Below are positions 15,401 through 15,996 of a stretch of DNA of 15,996 bases, one piece after another. A program made the translations under genes and the position numbers. This DNA is from an uncultured Clostridia bacterium. Lineage in GTDB: Bacteria; Bacillota; Clostridia; Christensenellales; CAG-917. Under the pieces are notes generated by a model that was not told where the DNA came from, made no database searches, and saw only the letters and a program-made list of their open reading frames with translations. Positions within the stretch are counted from its first letter, which is position 1. Each line of letters begins with the position of its first letter. Location: positions 1 to 15,996 of the forward strand of contig CAMWIB010000010.1 of the NCBI GenBank assembly GCA_947174215.1, given 5' to 3'.

Positions 15401-15996
15401 TTTTCAAGCTCGCTCAAATCCCACTTGACCTGATAGCCTGAGAAGTTTGAACTCATTCTGCCATCCGCAACGGTGAAGCCGTTGAGGTAATTTATAATGT
15501 TCACCATCGAGTCGTCGATATCGAGTGCGTCGATGTTGAGCGTCGTCGTATAAGTGCCGTCACCGTTATCAGCGTTCTGCAATGAACGTTCCTTACCGTC
15601 CGCAGTTTTAAGCGTTGTAAGACGGCTTACCTTGTAGTTGGTGGTCGGGACGTTGAGTCTGCCCTTCGCGGTTGCCGAGAAGCCCCATTGATATGAGTAG
15701 TCAATGCCAACAGCATTGTTCTCGCCTCTGCCGCCGTTCCAGTCGTAGTTGAAGTCGTTCGTATCCCACGAGAAGCTACCGACGGGGAATCTGCTTCCTG
15801 TTGGCAGACGGAACGGGTCGATTACGTAGTAGTCCTTATCTACCGAAGCGTCGTGATAGATGAGATATCCGTCCTCATTCCACGACAATCCGTAGGACGC
15901 CTGCATATACACGCTGTAATTCTCTTGTGTAACAACACCCGCGACGTATGCAGGATAGAGTGCCACAGTACCGCCGTCCGCATTGGTGGGCTGAAT
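9469..15996 (-). CDS. Giant modular repeat protein, probably exported (C-terminal 2,175 residues; start outside window)
   Basis: The frame is open to the window edge, so the N-terminus, any signal peptide and the true size are not visible; the GTG at 15966 is not a credible start. The visible part is almost wholly beta-rich modules of about 110-230 residues. Each tends to hold a DPY-type motif near its start (examples at about 15811, 15111, 14240, 12840, 11625, 11030, 10520 and 10145), a middle W-D (ITWDLSG, VEWDVSG), a Y-x-GG turn (NYAGGSF, NYKGGNV), and a closing V-x-V strand leading to a linker such as ERQT, DRTI, NREI or NRTA. This layout resembles bacterial Ig-like Big_4 domains. The sequence is rich in Tyr, Asn, Thr, Gly and Val with few Cys. 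The first residues (NADGGTVALYPAYVAG) look like the end of an InlB-type B-repeat. I see no LPxTG, membrane anchor or S-layer domain; it ends YTITHN. A cell-surface or secreted role is inference from composition. Confidence 0.85.
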   Translation of the reverse strand: MQPTNADGGTVALYPAYVAGVVTQENYSVYMQASYGLSWNEDGYLIYHDASVDKDYYVIDPFRLPTGSRFPVGSFSWDTNDFNYDWNGGRGENNAVGIDYSYQWGFSATAKGRLNVPTTNYKVSRLTTLKTADGKERSLQNADNGDGTYTTTLNIDALDIDDSMVNIINYLNGFTVADGRMSSNFSGYQVKWDLSELEKALAAVTDKDGKVSFYEGVRAPVTAYIGGNVFKAFTKTVVKNEGLVNEESNSFGFVGEGSTDTKYANAGYIAQPYKVNVVIAPCKYESMSTQITFDPYTANKLDGDTLFAEGTNIKVNVRNLDGSISEKTFTVGSNTLQVEAPFVYNSGSWNDAYNNNIFKITPDDINYSGYRYATTHPLYARLTIGTEYSGYQTIYAPITVKEMVASPVRLAIKHEDTFNPRWFEDEDYSKFDVSFSGTVYTMYPDWSQIKYYTNASCTVERPESQRNIYNGGNVYVRVPAYIYELNADGTPNTRKPIGLVKGKDADGKDAYLAQSVTVNLNVERQTIDHLTFFYDETLGKDIYSMTSAERGELLASGKLADPSYYTGTVYAQTHVKDGKEFGIDPISYEKNPEKYFNAGALEPFGGTAVLVHLKSGTFTGDRYIFNETDGVYIKDNVNGTHKMVGDGVFEPLTAGDRGDPYIAYVESWQPWNVIAGEGDENVEIARPEFNINGGETTMMAFVGGQKVEVTVRVPSYAFSSRFTEFDFNSNAGLYSKHNADGVATSDSFGNTEFINSGNSVKDGVVFYYDIRKAWRLPTSGTFATAEGNVNISTFVFWADSASPAESELAEDENGSYVLRYFYFFDETGLRYPFVDGTGEEYFTAKIYLTNVFGSATSVELEGQKETYNLFGKLDFAPTATVRYSDSTDTGVPVSWESMDYPTYEEIKVGAFSRLYSVMAGSGNGLAPLTREQDVAIISAFTLDGFDGTASFGDILYNEDGEAYSIESGLRYTLTADKFYGGLPSETVLRVGGTSMNVTLTWDVNYTKNGGQFESVTVTVASEDLERNIQVELIVEEVEISGLASGTEYNFDPYGKEGDLFVSGSTPVVKYTAGGEEYTTTDIVVSYDLNQIGANFYDRVSSFFGRIYTLTITYSYSGGNDVITETDEIEVYVIDRTIYYVSDFEYRSLIIDSFLHNDSSYLPEQLDITTLVDYDMFENTFKAYFDWSSLDRLIKNNESNLSYMATARVATKDPNGTYVRVLVNEDGSYTLVDVATEALDSEAKFMTAANFEAEMIKLDSEWTWTEETLAYRVYLASQRFNVPVTVLNREIVSSSLVFNDRMEELYVTNKNSSYTTTFVGIDNGGNRAEGSYVDVTTSKSTGLPEEIVFYNKFAYSENGGLAGSILLNFASGDTSTYLLVLENAPTFDDVANTNATFNRDVKVHIWNGNPSHSDSFEIMDAITIKFVIRTSAFTQFNSDLTYTDMSVDTNSYKYQFSPYANEADSMYNVENYDESVKYYVGGTFISAYNWWNDGRTIGDITIYDSNWERRHAIYTVYGGANNETFIEGDESFGYYYTYNRNARTYSLYKGVVKYDNNARTYSDESGNSLYVFTYVATQTLGVEWDVSGANYNYKGGNVYVKANVTSPIDGNKCNLTVNVIVHVTESMASSYSFGTLSLTPDERTFLTSDNKTFKIDPYGNLNLFERVGGTYSGDLYAKGLDDKFVLSKNGTYKKVGEDEYEELTREELGEYKYLPKTIEVVRADGVKVVMPITWDLSGVTVNYAGGSFTANALINEDGAYDYERVEGGTKNSVGTQKIQVAFNVVNRTAVTTYDNLSSTGMVGYVYVNSNGGVTLNTSGTSYRYIDPYDWKVPTMPDELKVVNASSNGNGDYKTFYVTEPATKNAYYGGTLVWSYGKYRPSYLGGVIYITAMLTGADGSTQSFDIPFLVARQLVTKLTSQAGTANGYTANSYVSNVDSTGKAATNYTVNPYNPNYQTLPTAYKVNLNVYNPTLTRVDGKDVVTFPASASSTITDKSFNFVTVSMPANATWNKNSSNQLVYSMAGKNATIQLGSQQRITVTVSASTHASISMPSLSVSGNATTLTAKSGSGTSAKPIVWYGKAYVYDITGNRIEAAVPVMFSSTGDTITLPTYGVRKVVFKLYAVVGAVVNANGDVITTTTATGNDGTSLGGTYMVVKGQTVPVYQARSSVYTITHN

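Overview
The window reads as a chromosomal segment of a Gram-positive, probably endospore-forming bacterium of the Bacillota (Clostridia side). The grounds are spoVG, a SpoIIQ-like M23 protein, a twin DUF1540 protein, consensus-type sigma-A promoters and Shine-Dalgarno sites. It may come from a gut metagenome, but no marker here fixes the genus. Nothing marks it as phage or plasmid.

Layout. 1-462 (-): 5' end of murC (cell-wall ligase), divergent from spoVG (647-919, +). 920-1433 has no clear gene; it holds a terminator and a 99-bp palindromic repeat of a type seen between genes in many bacteria. 1434-2960 (-): a stand-alone acyl-CoA synthetase-type adenylate-forming enzyme, whose near-consensus promoter puts the transcript start at the AUG (leaderless). 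3109-3780 (+): a membrane-anchored M23 protein resembling SpoIIQ. 4022-5942 (-): a two-gene operon of a divergent glycerol-1-phosphate dehydrogenase-like protein and a HAD-IIA phosphatase, closed by a strong terminator. 6069-6377 (-): DUF1540 protein. 6568-8633 (+): a translation and RNA-modification cluster, rplI, trmN6 and rsmI, with promoter and terminator visible. 8776-8900: a 125-bp imperfect palindrome with 18-bp terminal inverted repeats, a MITE-like candidate that ends on the last base of the next gene's stop codon. 8900-9175 (-): a 91-residue single-pass membrane protein, also with a leaderless-type promoter. 9469-15996 (-): the C-terminal 2,175 residues of a giant repetitive protein, open at the window edge.

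How the parts fit. Most genes are housekeeping (wall synthesis, ribosome and rRNA/tRNA modification, sporulation). The accessory interest lies in four places: the giant protein, built of many beta-rich Big_4-like modules marked by a DPY-type motif and a W-D...GG core; the two unrelated palindromic elements; the dehydrogenase-like protein that appears to have lost its metal ligands beside a phosphatase; and the genes lacking a ribosome-binding site whose -10 boxes lie only 5-7 bases before the start codon. No CRISPR array, defence system, transposase, rRNA or tRNA gene was seen.
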